Origin: Anaerolineae bacterium
Lineage (GTDB): Bacteria > Chloroflexota > Anaerolineae > Aggregatilineales > Phototrophicaceae
Direction: 5' to 3'
Length of the DNA stretch: 64,000 nucleotides
NCBI GenBank assembly: GCA_023382675.1
Contig: JAHDWN010000001.1
Location: 1-64,000, forward strand
Position numbers and translations under genes: made by a program. How positions within the stretch are numbered: position 1 is the first letter of the stretch; each line of letters begins with the position of its first letter. Below, piece after piece: positions 7,813 through 17,384 of the stretch. A model generated the notes under the pieces. The model was not told the DNA's origin. It worked only from the letters and a program-made list of their open reading frames with translations, and did not search any database.

Positions 7813-9684
7813 GTGCGACCGTTACGCTGGCTGCTGCTTCTAGCGCTCCTTTTCGCTACATCGGTCAGTGAGGCGCAGCTCGACATCGTTTCGCCGCAAG
7901 ACGCGACCGTTGCTGCGCTGGCTGAAGCACCGCTGCCAGCGCGCAACCGCATCGAATTAGCCGCCGAACTGCTGGGCGTCCCACGTATCACCATCGCCCC
8001 GACGCCTTCAACATTGGACATCGGCATGGTCAGGCCATTCTACGTGCGCGACATCGTCACCAACAATATACGTGAAGTAACGGCGGAATTGCGCGCTGTC
8101 AGCAATCACCTCGCTATCTGGATCGAGCAGGGGCAGTCAAGCCTTTTTGATGAGAGTCTTTGGGCACTGGCAGCGGCCTTCGACCGGAACATCTACGACC
8201 AAGAACGTGCCCTCTGGGGCAGCGAGGCCAACCCTGGCGTCGATGGCGATCCGCACATTCATGCCCTGTTTGTGTCGGGCATAAACGGCGCAGTGACGGC
8301 TTATTTCGCCGCCGAACACAGCTATCCCCGCGCGATCGCGCCGTTTAGCAATGAACACGAGATGTTCATTGTCAATCTTGATGCGCTCGCCGCCAGTTTT
8401 GATCTCAGGCACATCGAGAGCGTGGTTGCGCACGAATTCCAGCACATGATTCGCCACAATGTCTTACCCAACCTCGATAATTGGCTGGACGAGGGCTTTT
8501 CCAGCTTCACGCAGTTTTTGCTCTACGGCGATTTTGGCGTATCACTGGCCTTCCTTCAGCAGCCGGGAACACAACTCAACGCCTGGAATGTGGAGCCAGT
8601 ACAGCGCGCGCCGGATTATGGCGCGTCGCTGCTGTTCACCACCTATATCTACGAGCGCTTCGGACTGCCGGCGCTGCAAATGATCAGCAACAGCGGCCAG
8701 CCACGCGCCTTGCAAGCGGTAGACACGACCCTGCGAGCATTCAACAGTCCCGGCCTCAACGAATTCTTCGCGGATTGGGTGCTGGCAAATTACTTGCTCG
8801 CCCCGGAGATGGACGACGGGCGCTATGGCTACCGGCTGCTCCCGACAGGCGTCCCCCACGCCACACCAATTGCCGGGACGAGCAGCTATCCCTTTCAACA
8901 TTTAGGGCGCGTGCCACAATATGCCACGGACTATTTCGAACTGACGCAACTCGATCATGCCCAGTCGCTCGACATCCAAGTGGACATCGCACCGCTAGTC
9001 CCGCTGATCGATATTGCTCCGGCGAGCGGACGGCATCTCTGGTACAGCAATCGGGCAGACGACAGCGTCATGACGCTCACCCGCGCGTTTGATCTGCGCG
9101 GCATGTCATCAGCGACCCTCGAATACAGCCTGTGGTATGACCTCGAACCCGATTGGGATTACGGCTACGTCTTCGTCAGCGCTGACGGCGGTGTGACCTG
9201 GGATCACCTTCTGACACCGGGCATGACTGGCAGTGACCCGTTTTCAGTCGCCTATGGAACTGGCTACACCGGCCAATCAACCGGCTGGCAGCGAGAATCG
9301 ATCAGCCTGGATGCCTACGCGGGTCACGAGATCTTGCTCCGTTTCGGTGTCATCACCGACGACGCCGTCACCCGGCCTGGCATGGCCGTGGACGACGTAA
9401 TGATCCCGGAATTGGGCTATAGCAGCAACTTCGAACACGATGCCGGGGGTTGGGATAGCGAAGGTTGGGTCTGGGTAGAAAATGTGCTGCCACAGCAGAT
9501 GTGGGTGCAGGCGATTCAATTCACGACCAGCGGGCCGGTCATTACCCGTTGGCTGGCAAACGCCAGCGATCAATGGAGTCTGCCGCTCGAAAGCGAGGTT
9601 GATGCTGTCGTTATCGCTGTCTCGCCCTTCGCGCCGGTCACGCTGACACCTGCGGATTACCGGCTCACCGTCTCGCCATCATAG
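7813..9684 (+). CDS. secreted zinc metalloprotease, hyicolysin/immune inhibitor A-like
   Basis: 623 residues from a GTG at 7813, one base after the previous stop. A signal peptide is clear (RWLLLLALLFATSVSEAQ). The zinc site is VVAHEFQHMIRHN at about residues 203-215 (HExxH), followed by WLDEGFSSF with the likely third ligand or glutzincin-type Glu. The second half (about residues 390-560) is a beta-rich domain like that after the catalytic domain of immune inhibitor A proteases: LWYSNRADDSVMTLTRAF, LWYDLEPDWDYGYVFVSADGG, DDVMIPELGY. It should be exported and act outside the cell. Targets cannot be read from sequence. Confidence 0.8.
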   Translation: MRPLRWLLLLALLFATSVSEAQLDIVSPQDATVAALAEAPLPARNRIELAAELLGVPRITIAPTPSTLDIGMVRPFYVRDIVTNNIREVTAELRAVSNHLAIWIEQGQSSLFDESLWALAAAFDRNIYDQERALWGSEANPGVDGDPHIHALFVSGINGAVTAYFAAEHSYPRAIAPFSNEHEMFIVNLDALAASFDLRHIESVVAHEFQHMIRHNVLPNLDNWLDEGFSSFTQFLLYGDFGVSLAFLQQPGTQLNAWNVEPVQRAPDYGASLLFTTYIYERFGLPALQMISNSGQPRALQAVDTTLRAFNSPGLNEFFADWVLANYLLAPEMDDGRYGYRLLPTGVPHATPIAGTSSYPFQHLGRVPQYATDYFELTQLDHAQSLDIQVDIAPLVPLIDIAPASGRHLWYSNRADDSVMTLTRAFDLRGMSSATLEYSLWYDLEPDWDYGYVFVSADGGVTWDHLLTPGMTGSDPFSVAYGTGYTGQSTGWQRESISLDAYAGHEILLRFGVITDDAVTRPGMAVDDVMIPELGYSSNFEHDAGGWDSEGWVWVENVLPQQMWVQAIQFTTSGPVITRWLANASDQWSLPLESEVDAVVIAVSPFAPVTLTPADYRLTVSPS

Positions 9685-9697
9685 CGAACGCGGCGCA

Positions 9698-9907
9698 TTA
9701 TTTGTGCTGCATCCGGGCCAGTTCAGCCTCAAGCTCTGCTCTGCGCGCCAGGCTGGCCTGCTGCGCATCCGCCAGCGCTTCCCGGTAACTGACCTTCAGG
9801 CGTTTGCGAAACTCCTCGCCGCTGGCTGGCGCAAACAACGCGACGAGCATAATCCCGACCAATCCACCGATCAGCAGACCCAGGAGCAATAACTCCATTC
9901 GCTTCAT
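9698..9907 (-). CDS. YtxH-like small membrane protein
   Basis: 69 residues from ATG 9907 (MKRMELLLLG); a GTG at 9925 would add six residues. A glycine-rich transmembrane helix (LLLGLLIGGLVGIMLVALFAP) is followed by SGEEFRKRL and a charged amphipathic helix rich in Ala, Glu and Arg. This is the layout of YtxH-domain proteins, small membrane-anchored proteins of unclear role. It converges with the protease gene. A TATAAT on its strand lies at 9946-9941. Confidence 0.6.
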   Translation of the reverse strand: MKRMELLLLGLLIGGLVGIMLVALFAPASGEEFRKRLKVSYREALADAQQASLARRAELEAELARMQHK

Positions 9908-9940
9908 GACTGCGCCCTTTTTCACCTGCTTGAATTTTCA

Positions 9941-9946
9941 ATTATA
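9941..9946 (-). promoter_or_regulatory. -10 element upstream of the YtxH-like gene
   Basis: On the minus strand the sequence reads TATAAT at 9946-9941, about 34 bases before the ATG at 9907. No good -35 element is visible, so only the -10 is proposed. Confidence 0.35.
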
Positions 9947-10089
9947 CCGTGCTGTGAACAGTTGCGCCTACCAACAACAGGCGATAATCTCGCGTGTGCT
10001 TCGCTGGCTCTGGGCTTGACAGCGCAACGTTGCTCTTCAGTGCCCGAAGCTGCTTGACGTTGTATTTCTTTCGCAGAACAGGAGTAACT

Positions 10090-10473
10090 ATGTCTATCAC
10101 CGCGATCAAGACGGACAAAGCGCCCGCCGCCGTCGGCCCATACTCACAGGGGATCATTGTCAACGGCATGATCTTCACTGCCGGACAGGCGGGTCTCGTC
10201 CCCGGCACAGGCAAACTCATCGAAGGCGGCATCCGTGAACAGACAATGCAAACCCTGCGCAATATTCAGGGCGTGCTCGAAGCGGGTGGAGCCAGTATGA
10301 ACCGCGTCATCAAAACGACCGTCTTTCTCCAGAACATGAGCGATTTTCCGGCGATGAACGAGGTGTACGCAACCTTTTTTGGCGAGACACTGCCCGCGCG
10401 CTCGACCGTCGAGGTCGCGAAACTCCCGCTTGGAGCGCTGGTGGAAATCGAAGCAATCGCGTTCATTGGCTAA
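10090..10473 (+). CDS. ridA: RidA family enamine/imine deaminase
   Basis: 127 residues; ATG at 10090 with AGGAG 5 bases upstream. The family signature is complete: APAAVGPYSQGI near the N-terminus, FTAGQAGLVPGTGKL, a central helix ending in RNIQGVLEAGGASMNRVIKTTVFL, the catalytic Arg and substrate loop in PARSTVEVAKLPLGALVEIEAIA. RidA hydrolyses reactive enamines such as 2-aminoacrylate released by PLP enzymes, as a cytosolic homotrimer. It appears monocistronic: the next gene has its own promoter. Confidence 0.93.
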   Translation: MSITAIKTDKAPAAVGPYSQGIIVNGMIFTAGQAGLVPGTGKLIEGGIREQTMQTLRNIQGVLEAGGASMNRVIKTTVFLQNMSDFPAMNEVYATFFGETLPARSTVEVAKLPLGALVEIEAIAFIG

Positions 10474-10617
10474 CGGCGCGCACGATTGCCCGCGACGGTA
10501 GCGTGCAGCACCACCAGATGTTCTGACGGGACACAAGACCGAGTGCAAGAAGCGTTGTAAGCCGACGGCATATCGGGAGACGCAAAAAGTTCGGCTGCCG
10601 CTGTGGACAACCCGGCG

Positions 10618-10626
10618 TGCTATAAT
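10618..10626 (+). promoter_or_regulatory. extended -10 promoter of the class I aldolase gene
   Basis: TGCTATAAT at 10618-10626 is an extended -10 element (TGnTATAAT), 55 bases before the aldolase ATG. There is no good -35 hexamer at normal distance, which fits an extended -10 promoter. Expected start of the transcript is near 10633. Confidence 0.55.
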
Positions 10627-10680
10627 GCGTCACGTTTGTTTACGACTACCGCATATCTGAAAATCCAGGAGAATCGTTTC

Positions 10681-11784
<1,104 letters not shown>

Positions 11785-11808
11785 CGGCATCCCTAACCTT
11801 GCATCGAT

Positions 11809-11838
11809 CAAAAAGGGCGGGTCATTCAAACCCGCCCT
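11809..11838 (-). terminator. intrinsic terminator of the PBP1A gene
   Basis: A 9-base-pair stem (AGGGCGGGT at 11814-11822 with ACCCGCCCT at 11830-11838, 7-base loop) is followed on the minus strand by TTTTTGATC. It lies 21 bases past the stop of the minus-strand PBP1A gene. There is no T tract on the plus strand, so it serves mainly that gene, though the hairpin could also slow plus-strand transcripts from the aldolase gene. Confidence 0.8.
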
Positions 11839-11858
11839 GATCGTCCCCGCACGTGCCG

Positions 11859-14800
11859 CTATTGTCCGAAAGGCGTCGCGCTTGCTATGGGCATCAACTG
11901 CCCAAACGGGATCAAGCCCGATGGCGTAGATGTCGGCTGACTGAAGGCCAGTGTCGCCTGCGCGGTCGGGAAGACCGGCACCGTTTGCCCCGACACCCCG
12001 AAGGGAATCGGTGTATCTTGCGCAGTCGGCAAGATGAATGTTGGCAGCGGCGCTTGTGTGGGCGCTATGACGTTGTTGACACCGATCTGCACGACCTTAA
12101 ACACGTAACCGCCATTGTTTGCAAACGCAGCCAACCGCAGCCGATAGATTCCATTTGGAACGGTGGTCGTGTTCCACTCCATGATCGTGCCGTTAGCTGG
12201 AATTTGCGTTGTGAATGGTCCGGCGATGATGGCAAAGTTGTCGGGCTGAGCCACCGGCGCAAGCTCGATCTGGAAGCGATTGAAGTTGGTCGCACTGACG
12301 ATGCCCGTGATCGGCACGGTACCGGACAACTGCTGTCCATCCACCGGGCCGGTGATGCGGATATTCGGCTGTTGGTTCGGTGGGCACTCACCCTGCGGAA
12401 TCGACTCAAGTGGGATCGGCAGCCCTAACTGTTGTGCCACTGCCTGCCCTGCCGGAGAATTCAACCACTGGACAGCGAATGGATCGTCAATGTTGGCAAA
12501 CGTCCGCGTCTCGACATATTCCGGGCAGGCCGTGGTCGCGCGCAAGCCCGACCATGTATCGACCGCGACCGACTGCACAAACGAACTTGTTGCCGGTGGC
12601 GGCGGCTGATTGTCTAAGAACAGCTCCGCCCGTAGATTCGTACAATTCGGATTGACGCTCGGGTCATACAGCGTGCCGGTGTCGCCGCAGATTTGCCCCT
12701 GCGACACGCCGCCGGGATTGGTGAATGGCTCCGGCGCACGCCCCTCAAGCGCCGCGCGCATCACCGTGTTCCAGACGGGCACCGATGCGGTCTGCGTCGT
12801 CCCACGCGTCGCATCGTTATTGAGATTGCCCATCCACACACCGACGACCGTGTTGTTGGTGAAGCCCAGCGTCCACAGGTCACGGTTGTCATTGCTCGTG
12901 CCCGTCTTCGCCGCAATCACCCCGTCCGGATACCCCGGCAGTGTCAGCCCGGAGTTCAACCCAAACGCCGCCGAGCGCGCCTGATTATCGCTCAAGATGT
13001 TCTGCATCAAGAAAGCGAGCGCAGGGCTGATGGCCTGACCTTGCTGGCCTTCAGCGGGTTCTGGAATGACGACCTGAGTGCCCTGAAAGTCGGTGATCTG
13101 CGTAATGGCGAACAGCGGCACGCGTGTGCCATCATTCGCCAGCGTGCCATACGCCTGCATCATGTCGTAGAGCCGCACTTCGTCCGCTCCCAGAGCTGTC
13201 GGCAGGCCAAAAGCGGCGTTTTCGCCGAAAGTCAGCCCCAAACGCTCCCCCATATTGCGGAAAGTATCTGCGCCAATGAAGGCATAGGTTTTGACCGCAG
13301 GTACGTTGTAACTGTTCTGCAGCGCATAGCGCACTGGCTGCGGCCCATGGAACGTGCCATCGAAATTGACCGGGGAATATGGCGGTGTAGTATTGTAGGT
13401 CGTCGGCACGTCCCAAAGGATCGTGGCCGGTGTCATGTAGTGCCGCAGGCCATCCGTCCCATTGAACCCTTCTAGCGCAGCCGTATAGGTTATAGGTTTG
13501 ATCGATGAGCCGGGCTGCTGTCGCAAAAAGGCGAAGTTGTTCTGACCCTCATATTGAACGTTGTTAAAGTCCGGGCTGCCGACCATCGCCAGGATAGCAC
13601 CGCTCCGGGGATCGGTCACAAGCACTGAGCCAGCATTCACGCCATTGGCCAACAAAGACTGTGTCTGACGCAAGAGAGCGTCCTGGGCCACGTCCTGGAT
13701 GCGCGGTACCAGCGTCGTCCGGATCTCGTACCCGCCACGATACATGGCATCGGTGCCATACGTCTCTTCGATGAACTGCTGGACGTAGTTGACGAAGTGC
13801 GGATAACGGACGCGGAATTGACGCGGACGATACTGCGCCGATTCAATCTGCGCTTTCTGCACCGTGACCAGGCCGCCGTCGGCAACGTCCGACGGGCCGT
13901 TATCGACGCCGCGCGTAATGCAGAACTCCTGCCCTTCATACGGGGGATGCTGGAAGCGCAAACAACCCGCCCGTGCCATCAGATCGAGCACGGTATTCAT
14001 GCGATCAAATGCAGCCTGCCGGTTGACCACCGGATCGTAAGTCGCCGGGGCCTGAAGCAAGCCCGCGAGCAGCGCTGATTCCGGCAGGTTCAGATCCGCC
14101 GCGCTGTGGCCGAAATAGAACTGCGACGCAGCTTCGACGCCGTAGGATTGGTTGCCGAAGAAAAATTCATTCAGATAGAGTTGCAAGATGAAGTTCTTGT
14201 CATAGCGCTGCGCGATCATCGACGCGATGACGATCTCATCGAGCTTACGCTGTGCGGAGACCGAGGTATCGCGCAAAATCAAGTTCTGAGCGATTTCTTG
14301 CGTCAGCGTCGTCGCGCCGGATTCGACCCGTCCGGCGAAAATATTCTGGAAGAATGCGCGCGCGATGGCAAGCGCATCCCAACCGGGATCATCATAAAAA
14401 CGGGCATTCTCCGTGCTGATGATGGCGTGAATCATGTAGGGCGAGATGTCGCCCAGTGGAATCGTATCACGCGCGCCACCCTGCTGGCTCGTCAGCTCGG
14501 CGATCACACTGCCATCCGCCGCCAGGATACGCGCCGTGCGGAACTGTGGTTGATAATTCGCCAGCGCCGCAACCGCATCTTCCCATGGCGCTGCCAGACT
14601 CCGGTAGTAGAGCACACCGCCGATGATGCCACAAGCACCCAGGATGAACATCGCCGCGACACCAATGCCACCGACGATCAACAGCGTCCGCAGCAGCGAT
14701 TGCTGTTGGCGGCTACGAGCTTCGTCATACAGCGGCGTCGCTGCGTCAATCTCGTAGGAAGGCGCGGCATCAGCGACTGCGGGCACTGCCGGCTGTGGGA

Positions 14801-16160
14801 CAGTCACCACTTCTGCCGGATTCACCGACGCGCTGGCGACGGTCGGCTGTGCCATGCTCGACGGGTCCATATAGACGCCGGGAGCACCCGGAACCGTCGC
14901 TTCTGGATCGCGGATCGGCACCTGGCGCGGCAGCGGCATACTCTCGTAGTCCGATTGCACCGTCCCCGAGACTATCGTCGCGCCTTCGTCAACGCTGCTC
15001 GGCGGCTGATCCGGCAACCGCGGCAGATCGCCAAGTCGTGCATCCATCGGCGAGGTAGCGACATCAGCATATTCGTCGAGATCGCCTTCTTTGACAAGCT
15101 GAAGCACGTGCGGGATCGCCGGCACCCACTGCCCATTGTCATAACGATACCAGGTGTCGGATTCGACACCCATCATCCACCACACCTGCTCGTCGTCGAG
15201 CACCATGTGTTTGCGCAGCTCGGCCTGCATCATATCGCGGGTCAGTTGTCCGGCACGGAAACGCGCGCGCAATCCTCGAATCTCATCTTCGGCGCTGCGG
15301 TACTTGTCGAGCAGTAGCTGCTCTTCACGCGTCAGCGTCGGCGCAGGCGGCGGGCTGATTGCACTACCGGGTTGGCTGGCCGCCAGCTTCTGCGCCATGC
15401 GTCTCGCCACCTCGGCAGGATCTTCTGCAGGATAGCCCTCTTCGCCGGGCGCACCGGCCGCTCCCATCAATTCTGCAACCTTGCGCTTTGCAATTTCAGC
15501 CGGATCATCCGGGGAGACAGGTGCGGCTGGTTCGGCAGCCACTTTTTCTGCGCTGGGCTGCAAGCGCGCTCGCGGCTGCTCGTCCACCAGGCTGGCAAGC
15601 GCGACAAGCTCACTCATACTGAACGAATCTTCATCATCGTCTTCGTCCAGCAGTTCGAGCGTTTGTTCCTCTTCAGCCTGCTTTGCCAATTCGGCCAGTT
15701 GATTGGCGAACGAATCGTCTTTTACGCCTGGCTCGGCGACCGCCTGTTGATCGAACGGCAGCACGTCAACAGCCTCCGCGCTCTCAGCAGGGACGACATC
15801 CGTTGTCGTCGTCTCAGGCTGCGACAACGGCAGCGGCGCGTCACTGTAGGGTTGGCTTATCTGGCTCAGAGCGTCAGCCGGGCTGATTTCCGGCTGGGCT
15901 TCTGGGACTTGCGACTCCTCATGAGGGAGGATTTCTCCATCTTCAACAGGTTCCGCAAGCGCAGTTTCACTGGGTGTGACCGTTCGCCAGCCGCCCTGTA
16001 CAGCAGCACTCACAGACTTTTCTGGCGCGCGCCAACCATGCTCTTCTTCGGTAGCAGGCCGGGCTTCGCGCCAACTCCCCGGCTCTTGCGGGGAGTGCCA
16101 GCCGCTCTCAGATTCCTCATTGGGCGTATTTGTCGCGCTTGTCGTCGGGCGGTCAACCAT
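11859..16160 (-). CDS. class A penicillin-binding protein (PBP1A-like) with a ~490-residue cytoplasmic tail
   Basis: 1433 residues, about twice the usual length. Residues 1-490 are cytoplasmic: GW-rich repeats at 20-60 (ESGWHSP, EHGWRAPE, QGGWRT), acidic low-complexity stretches, a duplicated DPAEIAKRKVAELM / DPAEVARRMAQKL helix (219-262), and a Trp-rich unit at about 290-350 (AGQLTRDMMQAELRK...WWMMGVESDTWYRYDNGQWVP). One membrane helix is at 491-518. The GT51 glycosyltransferase follows, with ENARFYDDPGWD at 584-595 (canonical EDxxFxxHxGxD, so D to N and H to D changes), GATTLTQEIAQN, and RKLDEIVIA. The transpeptidase has SSIK at 885-888, SYN at 950-952 and KTG at 1085-1087. An Ig-like domain (about 1266-1360) and a Pro/Thr tail end the protein. 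It polymerises and cross-links peptidoglycan. Confidence 0.9.
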   Translation of the reverse strand: MVDRPTTSATNTPNEESESGWHSPQEPGSWREARPATEEEHGWRAPEKSVSAAVQGGWRTVTPSETALAEPVEDGEILPHEESQVPEAQPEISPADALSQISQPYSDAPLPLSQPETTTTDVVPAESAEAVDVLPFDQQAVAEPGVKDDSFANQLAELAKQAEEEQTLELLDEDDDEDSFSMSELVALASLVDEQPRARLQPSAEKVAAEPAAPVSPDDPAEIAKRKVAELMGAAGAPGEEGYPAEDPAEVARRMAQKLAASQPGSAISPPPAPTLTREEQLLLDKYRSAEDEIRGLRARFRAGQLTRDMMQAELRKHMVLDDEQVWWMMGVESDTWYRYDNGQWVPAIPHVLQLVKEGDLDEYADVATSPMDARLGDLPRLPDQPPSSVDEGATIVSGTVQSDYESMPLPRQVPIRDPEATVPGAPGVYMDPSSMAQPTVASASVNPAEVVTVPQPAVPAVADAAPSYEIDAATPLYDEARSRQQQSLLRTLLIVGGIGVAAMFILGACGIIGGVLYYRSLAAPWEDAVAALANYQPQFRTARILAADGSVIAELTSQQGGARDTIPLGDISPYMIHAIISTENARFYDDPGWDALAIARAFFQNIFAGRVESGATTLTQEIAQNLILRDTSVSAQRKLDEIVIASMIAQRYDKNFILQLYLNEFFFGNQSYGVEAASQFYFGHSAADLNLPESALLAGLLQAPATYDPVVNRQAAFDRMNTVLDLMARAGCLRFQHPPYEGQEFCITRGVDNGPSDVADGGLVTVQKAQIESAQYRPRQFRVRYPHFVNYVQQFIEETYGTDAMYRGGYEIRTTLVPRIQDVAQDALLRQTQSLLANGVNAGSVLVTDPRSGAILAMVGSPDFNNVQYEGQNNFAFLRQQPGSSIKPITYTAALEGFNGTDGLRHYMTPATILWDVPTTYNTTPPYSPVNFDGTFHGPQPVRYALQNSYNVPAVKTYAFIGADTFRNMGERLGLTFGENAAFGLPTALGADEVRLYDMMQAYGTLANDGTRVPLFAITQITDFQGTQVVIPEPAEGQQGQAISPALAFLMQNILSDNQARSAAFGLNSGLTLPGYPDGVIAAKTGTSNDNRDLWTLGFTNNTVVGVWMGNLNNDATRGTTQTASVPVWNTVMRAALEGRAPEPFTNPGGVSQGQICGDTGTLYDPSVNPNCTNLRAELFLDNQPPPPATSSFVQSVAVDTWSGLRATTACPEYVETRTFANIDDPFAVQWLNSPAGQAVAQQLGLPIPLESIPQGECPPNQQPNIRITGPVDGQQLSGTVPITGIVSATNFNRFQIELAPVAQPDNFAIIAGPFTTQIPANGTIMEWNTTTVPNGIYRLRLAAFANNGGYVFKVVQIGVNNVIAPTQAPLPTFILPTAQDTPIPFGVSGQTVPVFPTAQATLAFSQPTSTPSGLIPFGQLMPIASATPFGQ

Positions 16161-16347
16161 CCCGTTGTCTCCCGATATTCGTCACTCGTAAAGTAGGACA
16201 CAAAATGGCAAACCGGATTATAACACGAATGCCACCTACATGCTTGGAGCACCGCACGAAGACTCACGCTACTGGCGAGGAAATACCATCACTCCCTTTC
16301 AACCCAAAGACCGACGGCTGTCTGGCGACCAGAACCCAATCCGCCTG

Positions 16348-16437
16348 TCAAGACTGCCCGAACAATGCTTTCAATAGCCAGAAGACGATCATGCCCACGA
16401 TGATCGCCATGAAGCGCGTGCTGTTGATGGCACTCAA
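16348..16437 (-). CDS. possible 29-residue membrane peptide
   Basis: Between the FMN-protein stop and the PBP1A start, a 30-codon frame from a TTG at 16437 to TGA at 16350-16348 encodes a peptide with one strong hydrophobic helix (FMAIIVGMIVFWLLKALFG) and polar ends. No clear ribosome-binding site is seen. It could be a tiny membrane protein downstream of the FMN-binding protein, or a chance or decayed frame. The rest of the 300-base gap (16161-16460) shows no other feature I can support. Confidence 0.25.
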   Translation of the reverse strand: MSAINSTRFMAIIVGMIVFWLLKALFGQS

Positions 16438-16460
16438 CCCCAGGGGTATCGATTGTCAGG

Positions 16461-17036
16461 TTAATTATCTTGCGCATCCTGCGCCGAGTACCAGAATGCG
16501 CCGGGGAAATCGTCCGCGACCTGTTTACGCTTACCGCTCCAGGAATCGACCGTGATCCGATAGACGGCCGTCCGCTTCAATTCGTCATCCAAGATCGGGC
16601 GATAGTGAATGCCTGGACGCAGATGCGGCGCATACTTATCGAGCAGCAATTGCAGTCCGTATCGCGCCTCTTCGCCTTCGATGATCTCCGCCGTGCCAAA
16701 AACCGTCACACCTGCATATTCGACGCTGAATTCCAGCGCCTCGTCGGCGGGCAGCAATCGCCCCATCTCGCTCACGCTGAAGCAAACACGCGGGTTGCTC
16801 TCCACGTTCGCCTGCGTCCTGCCGACCCGCGCGGTGTGGATGTAGATGACATTGCGGGCCGCATTATAAACGAAGAGGTTAGTGTTGATGAATGGCTGAC
16901 CATCATTAGCCGTCGCCAGCGCACCATAAGGCGCGCGCGCTAGAAAAGCGCGAATCCAGGCTTCATCATCCACGGAACGATCAGCACGCCGCACAGCGTT
17001 AAGCGGCATCGAGGCGTAATCTTTCGGCATCTTCAT
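16461..17036 (-). CDS. pyridoxamine 5'-phosphate oxidase-like FMN-binding protein (NimA-like)
   Basis: 191 residues. Split-barrel flavoprotein pattern: YGALATANDGQPFINTNLFVYN, VIYIHTARVGRTQANVESNPRVCFSVSEMG, FSVEYAGVTVFGTAEIIEG, and near the end YRITVDSWSGKRK. This is the arrangement of the Pyridox_ox_2 / nitroimidazole-reductase-like group, which bind FMN (or F420 or haem in relatives). The exact reaction is unknown. Start taken as ATG 17036; the ATG at 17030 is nearly as likely as neither has a strong ribosome-binding site. Confidence 0.75.
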   Translation of the reverse strand: MKMPKDYASMPLNAVRRADRSVDDEAWIRAFLARAPYGALATANDGQPFINTNLFVYNAARNVIYIHTARVGRTQANVESNPRVCFSVSEMGRLLPADEALEFSVEYAGVTVFGTAEIIEGEEARYGLQLLLDKYAPHLRPGIHYRPILDDELKRTAVYRITVDSWSGKRKQVADDFPGAFWYSAQDAQDN

Positions 17037-17201
17037 ACCATTTCATGTGTTTTAGCTCTTGTAGAGCCTATGGGGATCAATGCAACGACAGCATATCCAA
17101 TTAGCACCAATGATCGATTTTATCCCGGACGCGATTTCGATGCGCAAGGTAAGCGCAAGTCCACAGACGTACCATCGTCCAAGAAGCGTTGTTCAAGGCA
17201 A

Positions 17202-17230
17202 TTGCCTGATGCGCAAAGCAGAGGTACAAT
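17202..17230 (+). promoter_or_regulatory. sigma70-type promoter upstream of the acetyltransferase-like gene
   Basis: TTGCCT (17202-17207), a 17-base spacer, then TACAAT (17225-17230). The predicted transcript start is about 17236-17238. It is the only well-formed promoter in the 348-base gap 17037-17384, which also holds a short open frame (17236-17367) and a small GCTCTTGTAGAGC hairpin near 17055. Confidence 0.55.
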
Positions 17231-17235
17231 AATCC

Positions 17236-17367
17236 ATGATGGTAAGGCTCGTAGAACGGTGTTTTAACCTCTTGCAACAACGCGCTCTTACACACAATCT
17301 CCTGGATGGCGCGCCTATTTCATTCACCAGTCAATTGCATCGTCGTCTCACGTCGTCGGGGTTATGA
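17236..17367 (+). CDS. possible 43-residue leader peptide, leaderless
   Basis: Frame from ATG 17236 to TGA 17365-17367, 43 residues, Leu- and Arg-rich (VRLVERCFNLLQQRALTHNLL). The ATG sits at the predicted transcript start of the promoter at 17202-17230, so it could be read without a leader. Its stop overlaps an ATG at 17364 (ATGA), an upstream in-frame start of the next gene, as in translational coupling. No homology is recognised; it may be chance. Confidence 0.25.
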   Translation: MMVRLVERCFNLLQQRALTHNLLDGAPISFTSQLHRRLTSSGL

Positions 17368-17384
17368 CGCAGGAGTTGCGTACG

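Noticed and set aside
14106-15317. Long plus-strand open frame (403 codons) opposite the PBP1A gene
   Set aside because: Arg/His-rich low-complexity, no motif; it overlaps a clear PBP1A on the minus strand.
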